In this document: one piece after another, positions 15,704-23,126 of the stretch | Position numbering within the stretch: the stretch's first letter is position 1 | Layout: each line of letters starts with the position of its first letter | From: Arthrobacter sp. Bi26 | GTDB lineage: Bacteria; Actinomycetota; Actinomycetes; Actinomycetales; Micrococcaceae | Direction: 5' to 3' | DNA length: 32,404 nucleotides | NCBI RefSeq assembly: GCF_918697925.1 | Contig: NZ_CAKKMF010000061.1 | Span: forward strand, 1-32,404 | Translations under genes and position numbers: made by a program | The notes under the pieces: model-generated | The model's database searches: none | What the model was told of the DNA's origin: nothing | Seen by the model: only the letters and a program-made list of their open reading frames with translations

Positions 15704-16831
15704 ATGACCAGCGTTGATCTCATCCGCCACGTAAAGCTGTCCACGGCCAGGCTTCCACTCGCCGTCCCGATCAGCGACGCGAAAGTTTTCACCGGGCGCC
15801 AGAAGCCCATGACCGAGGTCGTGTTCCTTTTCGCCGAAATCACCACCGAGCAGGGACACAGCGGAATCGGCTTCAGCTACTCCAAGCGAGCCGGCGGCCC
15901 GGCCCAGTACGCGCACGCCAAGGAAGTGGCCGAGGGCATCATCGGCGAAGACCCCAACGACATCGGCAAGCTCTACACCAAGCTGCTGTGGGCCGGGGCC
16001 TCCGTCGGCCGCTCCGGCGTGGCCACCCAGGCGCTGGCCGCAATCGACGTCGCCCTCTACGACCTCAAGGCCAAACGCGCCGGCCTGCCGCTGGCCAAGT
16101 TCCTGGGCTCCTACCGGGACTCCGTCCAGACCTACAACACCTCGGGCGGCTTCCTGAACGCCTCCCTGGACGAGGTCAAGGCCCGCGCTACCGCCCTCCT
16201 GGACGAAGGCATCGGCGGCATCAAGATCAAAGTCGGCCTGCCGGACACCGCCGAGGACCTGCGCCGCGTTGCCGGCATCCGCGAGCACATCGGCTGGGAC
16301 GTGCCCCTCATGGTCGACGCCAACCAGCAATGGGACCGCGCCACCGCCCTGCGGATGGGCCGCCGGCTGGAGGAATTCAACCTCGTCTGGATCGAGGAAC
16401 CGCTCGATGCCTACGACTTCGAAGGCCACGCAGACCTCGCCCGCGCCCTGGACACGCCCATCGCCACGGGCGAAATGCTGGCCTCGGTCGCGGAGCACAA
16501 GGGACTGATCAACGCCAACGGCTGCGACATCATCCAGCCCGATGCGCCGCGCGTCGGCGGCATCACCCAGTTCCTGCGCCTCGCCGCCCTGGCCGACGAG
16601 CGCGGACTGGGCCTCGCCCCGCACTTCGCCATGGAAATCCACCTCCACCTCGCCGCCGCCTACCCGCGCGAACCGTGGGTTGAGCACTTCGATTGGCTCG
16701 ATCCGCTGTTCAACGAGCGCCTCGAAACCAAGAACGGCCGCATGCTGGTCCCGGACCGTCCCGGGCTCGGCATCTCCCTCAGCGAGCAGGCACGCGCCTG
16801 GACCACAGAGTCAGTGGAATTCGGCAAGTAA
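15704..16831 (+). CDS. L-talarate/galactarate dehydratase (enolase superfamily)
   Basis: 375-aa mandelate-racemase-type enzyme expected to dehydrate galactarate and L-talarate to 5-dehydro-4-deoxyglucarate, the KdgD substrate. The active-site set is visible: Lys174 and Lys176 in 'GIKIKVG', Asp205 in 'MVDANQQWD', Glu231 in 'WIEEPLDAYD', Glu257 in 'IATGEML', Asp280 and His307 in 'LAPHFAMEIHLHLAAAYP'. 'EEPLDAYD.EGH' and 'QPDAPRVGGIT' are, from memory, typical of TalrD/GalrD rather than other acid-sugar dehydratases. It has its own promoter with GntR-type operators and is followed after 10 nt by the GntR gene. The subgroup call is likely but rests on remembered sequence. Confidence 0.85.
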   Translation: MTSVDLIRHVKLSTARLPLAVPISDAKVFTGRQKPMTEVVFLFAEITTEQGHSGIGFSYSKRAGGPAQYAHAKEVAEGIIGEDPNDIGKLYTKLLWAGASVGRSGVATQALAAIDVALYDLKAKRAGLPLAKFLGSYRDSVQTYNTSGGFLNASLDEVKARATALLDEGIGGIKIKVGLPDTAEDLRRVAGIREHIGWDVPLMVDANQQWDRATALRMGRRLEEFNLVWIEEPLDAYDFEGHADLARALDTPIATGEMLASVAEHKGLINANGCDIIQPDAPRVGGITQFLRLAALADERGLGLAPHFAMEIHLHLAAAYPREPWVEHFDWLDPLFNERLETKNGRMLVPDRPGLGISLSEQARAWTTESVEFGK

Positions 16832-16841
16832 CCTTGAAGCC

Positions 16842-17546
16842 ATGAGCCGGAACCTGACCGCGGACCTCGCCAGCGATCTTCGCCGCCGCATCGTCGACGG
16901 CGTTATCCAGCCGGGCGCGAAGCTGCCCAGCGAAAACACCCTGATCAGCGAATTCGGCGTCAGCCGCACCGTGGTCCGCTCGGCCCTGACCAGGCTGCAG
17001 GCGGAGGGACTGGTGGAAACCGAACGTGGGCGGGGCAGCTTTGCGCTGACCCCGCCACCGGACGGACCGCAGCAGTCCTCCGGGAGCCGCCCCGTGGCCA
17101 GCCTGGAGGACCGCCTGTGGCAGCTGGAGTTCCGCATCGCGGTGGAGTCCGAGGCCGCCGCCCTCGCCGCCCGAAACCATACAGACCGGCAGCTGAAGGC
17201 TGTCCAGAAGGCTTTTGAAGACTTCATGGACAGCGCAGCGCACCCGGCACACGCCATGAAGGCTGACTACGAGTTCCACCGGGCCATTGCCGCAGCCTCC
17301 GGAAACCCCTTCTACTCCGACTGCCTCGAATCCCTGGGGCAGACCATGATCGCGATGCCCCGCGCCCGGCTCGTGGGCGGGGGCGAGCACGATGCGCGCG
17401 GGCATTTCGATCAGGTGGTACAGGAGCACCAATCAATCGTCGCCGCCATCGCGGAATGCGACGGACCGTCGTCGGCGGCGGCAATGCGCAGCCATTTGGC
17501 AAACTCCCGACGCCGGCTGCGCGCCACAGCTTCCGGCAACGGCTGA
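16842..17546 (+). CDS. GntR family (FadR subfamily) transcriptional regulator
   Basis: 234-aa regulator. An N-terminal winged helix (about 5-70; 'LPSENTLISEFGVSRTVVRS', 'LVETERGRGSF') is joined to a helical FCD effector domain (about 90-228). Metal/ligand residues expected for FCD are present: Asp142 and His146 in 'ADYEFHRAIA', His196 in 'QEHQSIV' and His218. The start is the ATG at 16842; the frame is open further upstream only as a shadow of the dehydratase gene. It is co-directional with that gene, and the double operator upstream of the pair suggests autoregulation. The inducer is probably galactarate, talarate or the keto-deoxy product. Confidence 0.9.
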   Translation: MSRNLTADLASDLRRRIVDGVIQPGAKLPSENTLISEFGVSRTVVRSALTRLQAEGLVETERGRGSFALTPPPDGPQQSSGSRPVASLEDRLWQLEFRIAVESEAAALAARNHTDRQLKAVQKAFEDFMDSAAHPAHAMKADYEFHRAIAAASGNPFYSDCLESLGQTMIAMPRARLVGGGEHDARGHFDQVVQEHQSIVAAIAECDGPSSAAAMRSHLANSRRRLRATASGNG

Positions 17547-17587
17547 CCCTGGCCTCTGGCCTACAACGGGGCCATCCAGTCCCTCAA

Positions 17588-17643
17588 GGTATCCAGCGAT
17601 GCAAATTATGTGTTGGACGGGCATTACCGCCGCAGAATAAAGT
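17588..17643 (+). promoter_or_regulatory. MFS gene promoter, member of the shared 56-bp promoter family
   Basis: GGTATC 17588-17593 (inside CTCAAGGTATC 17583-17593), 19 bp, TTGGAC 17613-17618, 19 bp, TAAAGT 17638-17643, then about 75 nt to the ATG. After TTGGAC it reads GGGCAT, against AGGCAT at kdgD and ATGCAT at tctC. This puts the MFS gene in the same predicted regulon as tctC and kdgD although it follows the GntR gene. Confidence 0.7.
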
Positions 17644-17719
17644 GAAGAATCGCTGTGGTGAGGGCCACATCAACTGCCCGCCGCGGCCGACCAGCTTCGC
17701 CAATTCAAAGGAAATCTCC

Positions 17720-19072
17720 ATGCAGTCTGTCGACAACGCTGTCACGGACGTGGTCTTTGCCACGAAAAAGTTCTTCAAGCGGGTACTGCCCATCATGCTC
17801 GTCATGCTGGTCTGCAACCAGCTCAACCGGTCCAACATCGGCTACGCGCAGGAGCACCTGCAGGCCGACGTCGGCATCGGCGCTGCCGCCTACGGATTCG
17901 GGGCCGGGCTGTTCTTCATCGCGTACGCCATCTTCGAACTGCCCAGCAACGTGATGATGGAGAAGTACGGTGCCAAGGTCTGGCTGGCCCGGATCATGGT
18001 CAGCTGGGGCATCGTCTCCTTCCTGATGGTGTTCGTGCAGAACGAGACCATGTTCTACGCCTTGCGGTTCCTGCTGGGCGCCGCGGAAGCCGGGTTCTTC
18101 CCCGCTGTCATCTTCTACTTCGCCCGCTGGGTACCCGCCGGGCAGCGGGGCAAGGCGACGGCGATCTTCATCGCCGGCTCCTCGGTTGCCGCCGCGCTCT
18201 CCGGTCCGATCGCCGGAATGCTGCTCAGCCTCCACGACGTCCTGGGGTTCCGCGGCTGGCAATGGCTCTTCGGCTTCGAAGGGTTGCTGTCCGTGGTGGT
18301 CGGCATCGCCGTGTTCTTCGTCCTTGACGCCAAGATCGAGGACGCCAAATGGCTGACGGCGGGCGAAAAGTTTGCTCTCACGGCGGCGATTGCTGAGGAG
18401 GACGCCCAGCACGCCACCGCCACGAGCGGGAAAATCAACCGCTGGAAGATGCTCCTGAACCCGCAGATTCTCCTTCTCTGCGGCATCTACTTCGCCGTGC
18501 AGCTCTCCATCTACGCCAACACCTTCTGGCTGCCCAGCATCGTCAAGCAGATCCCAGGAACCACGGACCTGAGCGTCGGATTCCTCTCCGCCATCCCCTG
18601 GGTCTGCGCCGTGATCGCCATGTACTTCGCGGCCAAGTGGCAGGACAAAGCCAAATCCAAGCGGCCCCTTCTCGTGGCTGCGCTCCTGGTCGCCGCCGTC
18701 GGCACCCTCGCGGCCGCCGTCGCCACCCCCGTACTGGCCCTGGTGTTCCTGGCCATCGCCGCCATGGGATTCAAGAGCGCGTCACCGCTGTTCTGGACCA
18801 TCCCTCAGTCCGGCCTGCACCCCGTCATCCTGGCGCCGGCCATCGCCATCATCAACTCCCTGGGCAACCTCGGCGGCTTCGTGGCCCCGTTCGGATTCGG
18901 CATCATCAAGGAACAGACCGGCAGCGTCATACCGGGGCTCTTCGCCCTCGCCGCGGCATCAACAATCGCCGCCGCGCTGGTCTACTTCCTCAAGGAGCGC
19001 AAGACCGAAACCGCGGCGGAGCCCGTGGCTACGCCCGCGGAGGCATCGCCGTACGCCGTAGCCGCCAAATAG
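17720..19072 (+). CDS. MFS aldarate permease (anion:cation symporter family, GudP/GarP-like)
   Basis: 450-aa, 12-helix major facilitator of the ACS type, the family of D-glucarate/galactarate:H+ symporters. It shows 'QLNRSNIGYAQEHLQAD' after helix 1, 'IAYAIFELPSNVMMEKYGAK' with the helix 2-3 loop, 'RFLLGAAEAGFFPAVIFYF' in helix 4-5 and 'IINSLGNLGGFVAPFGFG' in helix 11. The start is ATG 17720 behind AAAGGAAA; the open frame extends back to 17456 but without support. It has its own promoter of the shared type and a strong terminator after it. Glucarate/galactarate uptake is inferred from family and neighbours. Confidence 0.9.
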   Translation: MQSVDNAVTDVVFATKKFFKRVLPIMLVMLVCNQLNRSNIGYAQEHLQADVGIGAAAYGFGAGLFFIAYAIFELPSNVMMEKYGAKVWLARIMVSWGIVSFLMVFVQNETMFYALRFLLGAAEAGFFPAVIFYFARWVPAGQRGKATAIFIAGSSVAAALSGPIAGMLLSLHDVLGFRGWQWLFGFEGLLSVVVGIAVFFVLDAKIEDAKWLTAGEKFALTAAIAEEDAQHATATSGKINRWKMLLNPQILLLCGIYFAVQLSIYANTFWLPSIVKQIPGTTDLSVGFLSAIPWVCAVIAMYFAAKWQDKAKSKRPLLVAALLVAAVGTLAAAVATPVLALVFLAIAAMGFKSASPLFWTIPQSGLHPVILAPAIAIINSLGNLGGFVAPFGFGIIKEQTGSVIPGLFALAAASTIAAALVYFLKERKTETAAEPVATPAEASPYAVAAK

Positions 19073-19090
19073 TTCCGGACGCTAAAAAGG

Positions 19091-19120
19091 AAGGCAGGCA
19101 CCCTAAGGGGCGCCTGCCTT
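19091..19120 (+). terminator. Terminator after the MFS gene
   Basis: AAGGCAGGC (19091-19099) pairs with GCCTGCCTT (19112-19120). The 12-nt loop region can pair further (CCC with GGG). It begins 19 nt after the stop codon and closes the aldarate locus. A short TT-C-C tail follows rather than a T-run, as is common in high-GC actinobacteria. Confidence 0.75.
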
Positions 19121-19140
19121 TCCGTCGCCCCATGCCGCCC

Positions 19141-19329
19141 TCAGTCTCTCTTGCGTGCTTCCTGCAAGTGCCGGTCGAGCTTTTCTTCCGCTTCGCGGCG
19201 GCGTTGACCGACAATGCGAAGCTGCTGAGTGATCGGATTTCCGTAGCCATCAACGTCGCGGTGATGCGTGCCCTTCATACGCTCGGGGCCAGAGGGCAAG
19301 GTCGCCCGCGGTTCAGTATTTTCGCCCAT
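19141..19329 (-). CDS. Small hypothetical protein
   Basis: 62-aa hydrophilic protein of unknown function ('MGENTEPRAT...NPITQQLRIVGQRRREAEEKLD'), with an Arg/Glu-rich C-terminal helix. I take the ATG at 19329; the frame is open to 19575, but the upstream part looks like non-coding translation. The ribosome site is weak (GGGAT). It lies between the MFS terminator and the marR gene on the minus strand. The amino-acid composition looks natural, but I recognise no family. Confidence 0.5.
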   Translation of the reverse strand: MGENTEPRATLPSGPERMKGTHHRDVDGYGNPITQQLRIVGQRRREAEEKLDRHLQEARKRD

Positions 19330-19450
19330 ATCGGGATGATCCCACAGTGCCCGCCGGCTGAAAAGGACTGTGATTGCCGCGAAAAATGATCCGTGCGGAC
19401 GACGTCGGGAACTGGCACAGACGGGCATGTTCCCGTGTCTGCGGGTGGCT

Positions 19451-19921
19451 TCACTCCGGGGTCGTGTCCCGATGAAGGTCCGAGTCGAGGGCGTGGGCGC
19501 TGGCCAACGTGGCCAGCAGGCTCCCCAGCTGCGCAGACTGTTCGCTGGTGAGCGGGGCCAGGAGTTCGGCTTCATGGCGTTCGGCGATCCCGCGCAGATT
19601 TCCCAGGATCTTCACGCCCTCGGCCGTCAGCCGAAGCTCGTAGTTCCGCCGGTCGGTGCGGCTGCGCACCCGCGCGACCAGGCCTCGCGTTTCCAGCGAG
19701 TCGATAAGTGGAACAACGCGGCTCGGCACCGCGCCCAAGCGGTCGGCGAGGGACCGCTGGCTAAGCCCGGGGGTGCGGCCCAGCAGGCGGAGGACGCCCG
19801 CGTCGCTCGGAGTCAGCCCGAGCTCGCGTGTACGCTCGGCGAAGCGTGCCGAAGCCAGCGCCCCGAGCTGGGACAGCAGAAAAGCGGTTCGCTTCGACCG
19901 CGACGGATCCGGTGAGTCCAT
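19451..19921 (-). CDS. MarR family transcriptional regulator
   Basis: 156-aa winged-helix regulator of usual MarR length. The DNA-binding core is at about 38-100: 'LTPSDAGVLRLLGRTPGLSQ', 'LADRLGAVPSRVVPLIDSLE', then the wing 'VARVRSRTDRRNYELRLTAEG'. The dimerisation helices are at both ends. It is divergent from a membrane-protein gene with a palindrome between them, the usual arrangement for a MarR repressor and its target. Its own -10 (TAATAT) ends six bases before the ATG, so its message is probably leaderless. The effector is unknown. Confidence 0.9.
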   Translation of the reverse strand: MDSPDPSRSKRTAFLLSQLGALASARFAERTRELGLTPSDAGVLRLLGRTPGLSQRSLADRLGAVPSRVVPLIDSLETRGLVARVRSRTDRRNYELRLTAEGVKILGNLRGIAERHEAELLAPLTSEQSAQLGSLLATLASAHALDSDLHRDTTPE

Positions 19922-19927
19922 GCCCCA

Positions 19928-19954
19928 ATATTACGCTATTGACAGAATCATTCA
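19928..19954 (-). promoter_or_regulatory. marR promoter, probably leaderless
   Basis: On the minus strand TTGAAT (19955-19950 region), a 16-bp spacer and TAATAT (19933-19928) are followed by only six bases before the ATG at 19921. Transcription would begin at or beside the start codon. Leaderless messages are common in actinobacteria. The -35 overlaps the palindrome described separately. Confidence 0.5.
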
Positions 19955-19967
19955 ACGGATGAATCAT
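19939..19967 (+). promoter_or_regulatory. Divergent promoter with MarR-type palindrome
   Basis: A consensus -35, TTGACA (19939-19944), is followed 17 bp later by AATCAT (19962-19967). ATTCA-N5-TGAAT (19950-19964) forms a short palindrome between and over these elements. A protein bound there would block both the membrane-protein gene and marR. Confidence 0.55.
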
Positions 19968-20002
19968 TTTAGTTGTGACGTAACTACGTGAAAGAAGCGA
20001 TC

Positions 20003-20713
20003 ATGACTGACCTATCCCCCCACCCCACCTCTCCAACGACACGATCCGGCGGCCCCAACCCGGGCATCCTGGCGGCCGTGAGCCTGGGACTCACGGTCGG
20101 CGGCCTGCTCAGCAGCGCGATCCTCACGGGCGGCCAGACCTTCGTCTCGCCGTTCTCTCCTGCCAGCCAGGTCGCGGCCTTCTTTCACGGAAACCCCGAT
20201 GCGGTGCGGCTCGCCAGCTTTTTCCAGTTCGGTTCAGCAGTACCGCTGGGCATCTTCGCGGCCACCGTTTACGCCCGGCAGCTCCGGCTTGGCGTGCGCG
20301 TCCCCGGGCCCGCGATCGGTTTCTTCGGCGGCATCACCGCCTCGGTGTTCCTCATGCTCTCGGCCGCCGTGGGGTGGGTCCTGAGCCGCCCGGAAATCAC
20401 CACCGATGTGCCGCTGACCCATGCGCTGTCGTTTCTCGCGTTCATCACCGGCGGCGTCGCCTTCGTCGTTGGCCTGGGGCTCCTCGTGGCCGGAATCGCC
20501 GTCCCGGCGCTCATCCTGCGCTTCGTGCCGCGCTGGCTGGCCTGGGCCGGCCTCGTCATCGCCGCCTTGGCCGAGCTGAGCTTCCTGTCCATGGTGATCG
20601 AGCCGCTCCAGTTCCTGTTGCCCATCGGGCGGTTCGGCGGACTCCTCTGGCTTGTCGCGGTCGGATTCCTGTTGCCACGGAGCCGGGCAGCAGCGAACCG
20701 ACAGGAAACCTGA
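20003..20713 (+). CDS. Polytopic membrane protein, possibly DUF4386-like
   Basis: 236-aa protein with about six membrane helices ('PGILAAVSLGLTVGGLLSSA', 'FFGGITASVFLMLSAAVGWV', 'LSFLAFITGGVAFVVGLGLL', 'WLAWAGLVIAALAELSFLSM' among them) and a hydrophilic Thr/Pro-rich N-terminus. I prefer ATG 20003, which has AAAGAAG ahead of it, over the GTG at 19988, which has nothing. The overall pattern recalls DUF4386 proteins, but I cannot confirm this. It is probably the regulated target of the divergent MarR protein. Confidence 0.75.
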   Translation: MTDLSPHPTSPTTRSGGPNPGILAAVSLGLTVGGLLSSAILTGGQTFVSPFSPASQVAAFFHGNPDAVRLASFFQFGSAVPLGIFAATVYARQLRLGVRVPGPAIGFFGGITASVFLMLSAAVGWVLSRPEITTDVPLTHALSFLAFITGGVAFVVGLGLLVAGIAVPALILRFVPRWLAWAGLVIAALAELSFLSMVIEPLQFLLPIGRFGGLLWLVAVGFLLPRSRAAANRQET

Positions 20714-20775
20714 GCATCCGCCTGAAGTGCGGCCGGCAGTAACCGCAAGACAGCCCGGCTTGTTCCTTCTGTATT

Positions 20776-21543
20776 TCAAAAGAGCGTTACGCCCGTAAGT
20801 TCGGCGAGTTTGTTGGTGAGCCTGTCCTGAAAGGCCGTGTCGTTGACCTCCGGGGCCGGTTTACGCGGCCGGCGGTGGTGCCAGTAGCTGCCGGAGACCA
20901 GGGCTGCGGGGTCATTGCTGACGGCGAGCCAACTCTGGGTGTCGTGACCCATGGCCAGGTCGTCAGGGGCGCCGGCTCCGCCCATCTTGGTGGCTACCCA
21001 GCCGGGGTCAACGGAGTTGCTGAACACATCGGGCCAGTGCCGGGCGACCGAGGCGGCGAGCGCAGAAACATGGAGTTTGCTCTCGGAGTAGGCCGCGCTG
21101 GCATTCCAGCGCCGCTCGGTCCAATCGATGTCATGGAGATTGCCGCTGGCCCCATGGTGCATGCCGCTGCTGATGTAGACCAGGCGGCCGGGCCGTTGGA
21201 TCAGTGCCGTGAGCAGGTAGGGGGCGAGAACATTAACCGCCAGAGTGCGGGAGTGTCCCTCCGGCGTCGCGACGCGCCCCGGCGCGAGGTAGACACCGGC
21301 GTTATGGACCACGGCGTCCATTCGTCCCAGGGCGTTGACCTGTTCGGCGAGGTCCCGCGTTTCGACGGCGCTGCTGAGGTCACCAACGACGACGCCGGCC
21401 GCTTGCGGGGCGAGGTCATCGAGGGCGGCGGCACGTGCCCTGGTACGGGCGTGCAGCAGGACCTCGTGGCCTTGATTCAACAGCGTCCGGGCGGTGGCGA
21501 GTCCGAGTCCGTCGGTCGATCCGGTGATGAAAATGCGAGCCAT
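20776..21543 (-). CDS. Short-chain dehydrogenase/reductase
   Basis: 255-aa classical-type SDR, an NAD(P)-dependent Rossmann enzyme. Visible motifs are the cofactor loop Thr-Gly-Ser-Thr-Asp-Gly-Leu-Gly (7-14), 'NAGVYLAPG' (about 80-88), the catalytic Ser in 'VYISSGMHHG' and Tyr-x-x-x-Lys in 'AYSESK' (about 148-153), and 'SVDPGWVATKMGG'. Arg residues after strand 2 ('HARTRARA') suggest NADP preference. It is convergent with the membrane-protein gene. The substrate is unknown. Confidence 0.9.
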   Translation of the reverse strand: MARIFITGSTDGLGLATARTLLNQGHEVLLHARTRARAAALDDLAPQAAGVVVGDLSSAVETRDLAEQVNALGRMDAVVHNAGVYLAPGRVATPEGHSRTLAVNVLAPYLLTALIQRPGRLVYISSGMHHGASGNLHDIDWTERRWNASAAYSESKLHVSALAASVARHWPDVFSNSVDPGWVATKMGGAGAPDDLAMGHDTQSWLAVSNDPAALVSGSYWHHRRPRKPAPEVNDTAFQDRLTNKLAELTGVTLF

Positions 21544-21655
21544 GGGGATGGTCCCCTTCGTGGTTCCGGGTACGTCCCGACCACCTTAAGCCCTTGACTC
21601 CAGAAACTGATCACCGCGTGGCCACGCGGGCACGCGGACTTCTGAATCGTTGCGT

Positions 21656-22123
21656 TTAGGTTCCGTCCCCTGACAAGCCGCCGAGCCCGGCCAGATCCGC
21701 GCGACCATAGTGCACTCGCCCAGCGGGACGATGATGCAGGAGGGGTTGGCGGGCGCCTGGACGGGACCCGGGCGCCCGCCCAGCGCCTGGCCGTGAGGGC
21801 TGCGCGGGCGTTTCGACTTCCGACGCTTCCCCCTGGACGAGTGTCAGATCGGGTCGGCGGCCCCCGGCAGGCTCCTCCCGCAGAGCGATCAGGTGCGCCG
21901 CCAGCGCCACTTCCGGTCGGCCCGGGTTGGCCCGCAGCAAACGACACAGCTGATCCCGGGCACGGGCCTGTCCCGGCAAGGAATCGGACAGCACCGCGGC
22001 GATGATCTCGGCGGCCTGCAGGCGTATCTCCCGTACCCTGCTGTCCTCCGGTTCGCGTTCCCACGGGTCCGCGGGCGGGTACCCGTGGGAGGGTTCCGGA
22101 CGGGACGACAACTTAATGGACAT
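21656..22123 (-). CDS. Hypothetical protein
   Basis: 155-aa protein of unknown function. The N-terminal 90 residues look like a normal helical protein ('VREIRLQAAEIIAAVLSDSL', 'ALAAHLIALREEPAGGRRPD'). The last 60 are rich in Pro, Gly and Arg and less convincing, so the reading frame may be damaged near its end. The start ATG at 22123 has a good AAAGGA site eight bases away. It stands alone between an SDR gene and a gene remnant. Confidence 0.55.
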   Translation of the reverse strand: MSIKLSSRPEPSHGYPPADPWEREPEDSRVREIRLQAAEIIAAVLSDSLPGQARARDQLCRLLRANPGRPEVALAAHLIALREEPAGGRRPDLTLVQGEASEVETPAQPSRPGAGRAPGSRPGARQPLLHHRPAGRVHYGRADLAGLGGLSGDGT

Positions 22124-22302
22124 TGGCTAATCCTTTGTTCCCGTTCCGGCAGAGCCCGGAACCGGCCACGATCCCTAGAGCCCTTGATACAACCCTGGAG
22201 CAAACGGGTTGGAAGACCGTGAAGCCACATTACAACGGGAAAGACCGGTCTGTCTTGGATGATGCGCGAATCCTGCACGAACATTGCCCACATGGCCGCA
22301 TC

Positions 22303-22527
22303 CTAATCGCGGCTCCCGATAATTTCCTGTAGCCATGTGACTGCGGCGGTCCTGGAGGTAAAAAACTCGTGCGGGTATTTGGTCTCCCGGCTCGTGGCGG
22401 AAGCGATGACCCTGTCAACTGCGCTGGATCCGGGGACCGCGATGGCCACCACGCCGGTACTTTGTGCGAACTGGTATCGGGCCGCCGCGCTGAACTCGAC
22501 GTCGGTCATCTCGGAGAGCATCGGCAT
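22303..22527 (-). pseudogene. Truncated STAS/SpoIIAA-like protein (C-terminal part)
   Basis: 74 residues that resemble the C-terminal half of a small STAS-like family common in Arthrobacter relatives: 'EMTDVEFSAAARYQFAQ', 'AVDRVIASATSR', 'PHEFFTSRTAAVTWLQEI'. Full members, as I remember them, are about 120 aa. Upstream in the same frame the sequence is open for 31 codons but does not look like the missing first half, and no clear ribosome site precedes the ATG. I call it a 5'-truncated remnant; it could still be a short functional protein. Confidence 0.45.
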
Positions 22528-22649
22528 TGGCGTCCCGCCCTGCCCGCTAACGCCGCAGGGCGTCGATTCTGCCCGCGGCAGCGGAACAACCGCGGCGTGC
22601 TGTACGTTGCACTGAGGTTAGTCAACACTCGAGAAATGAGAACAGCCAC

Positions 22650-22952
22650 GTGGCAACCGACTACGACGAAGTCCGCTCGGACGTCAAGGAAACCCAGGAA
22701 AACTCCCTGGAGGCGCTGCAGTCCGCTAACGCCCCGGACGCCCGCAGCGTCGTCCAGGAGCTCGACGAGGCCGACGGGCTGGACGGGGCCGGAGTCCCGG
22801 GCGGCGAGTTCATCGCCGAAGAGCTGATTGTTCAGGTCATTCCGCAGGCCAACGACGAGTTCACGTGTTATTCCTGCTTCCTGGTCCGGCACCGCTCCCA
22901 GATCGCCCGGCAGACGGGCGCCCAGGTCTACTGCACCGACTGCGAAGGCTGA
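22650..22952 (+). CDS. DUF4193 family zinc-ribbon-like protein
   Basis: 100-aa actinobacterial protein. The acidic N-terminus begins 'MATDYDEVRSDVKETQENSL' and the C-terminus holds four cysteines as two pairs, Cys73-x2-Cys76 and Cys95-x2-Cys98, likely binding one zinc. The starting pattern 'ATDYD.PR..' and the closing 'CTDC.G' are typical of DUF4193. Homologues are often near the dUTPase/sigma-factor region; that context is absent here, so this may be a second copy. The start is GTG 22650. The function is unknown. Confidence 0.88.
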   Translation: MATDYDEVRSDVKETQENSLEALQSANAPDARSVVQELDEADGLDGAGVPGGEFIAEELIVQVIPQANDEFTCYSCFLVRHRSQIARQTGAQVYCTDCEG

Positions 22953-23126
22953 ACCTGGGAGGTCTCCACAGCGCGTAGTGATCTCAATCGATTCGGGTGG
23001 CCGGGTGCTGCGCGCCGCCCTCGGACTGCTCCGCAACCTGCTGTTCACCGGCCCGCACCCGGGGTTCATTACCGGGAAGTAGCGTCGGGAGTCCTTGTTG
23101 AGATCCAACCTTTGAGAGGCTCCCCA

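Noticed and set aside
22141..22300. Possible tRNA or small RNA in the gap before the STAS-like remnant
   Set aside because: I could not fold a cloverleaf or find a T-loop sequence; no promoter-terminator pair was seen.
22978..23082. Possible 34-aa plus-strand frame after the DUF4193 gene
   Set aside because: Natural-looking residues but no ribosome site, no homologue known to me and very short; a remnant cannot be excluded.
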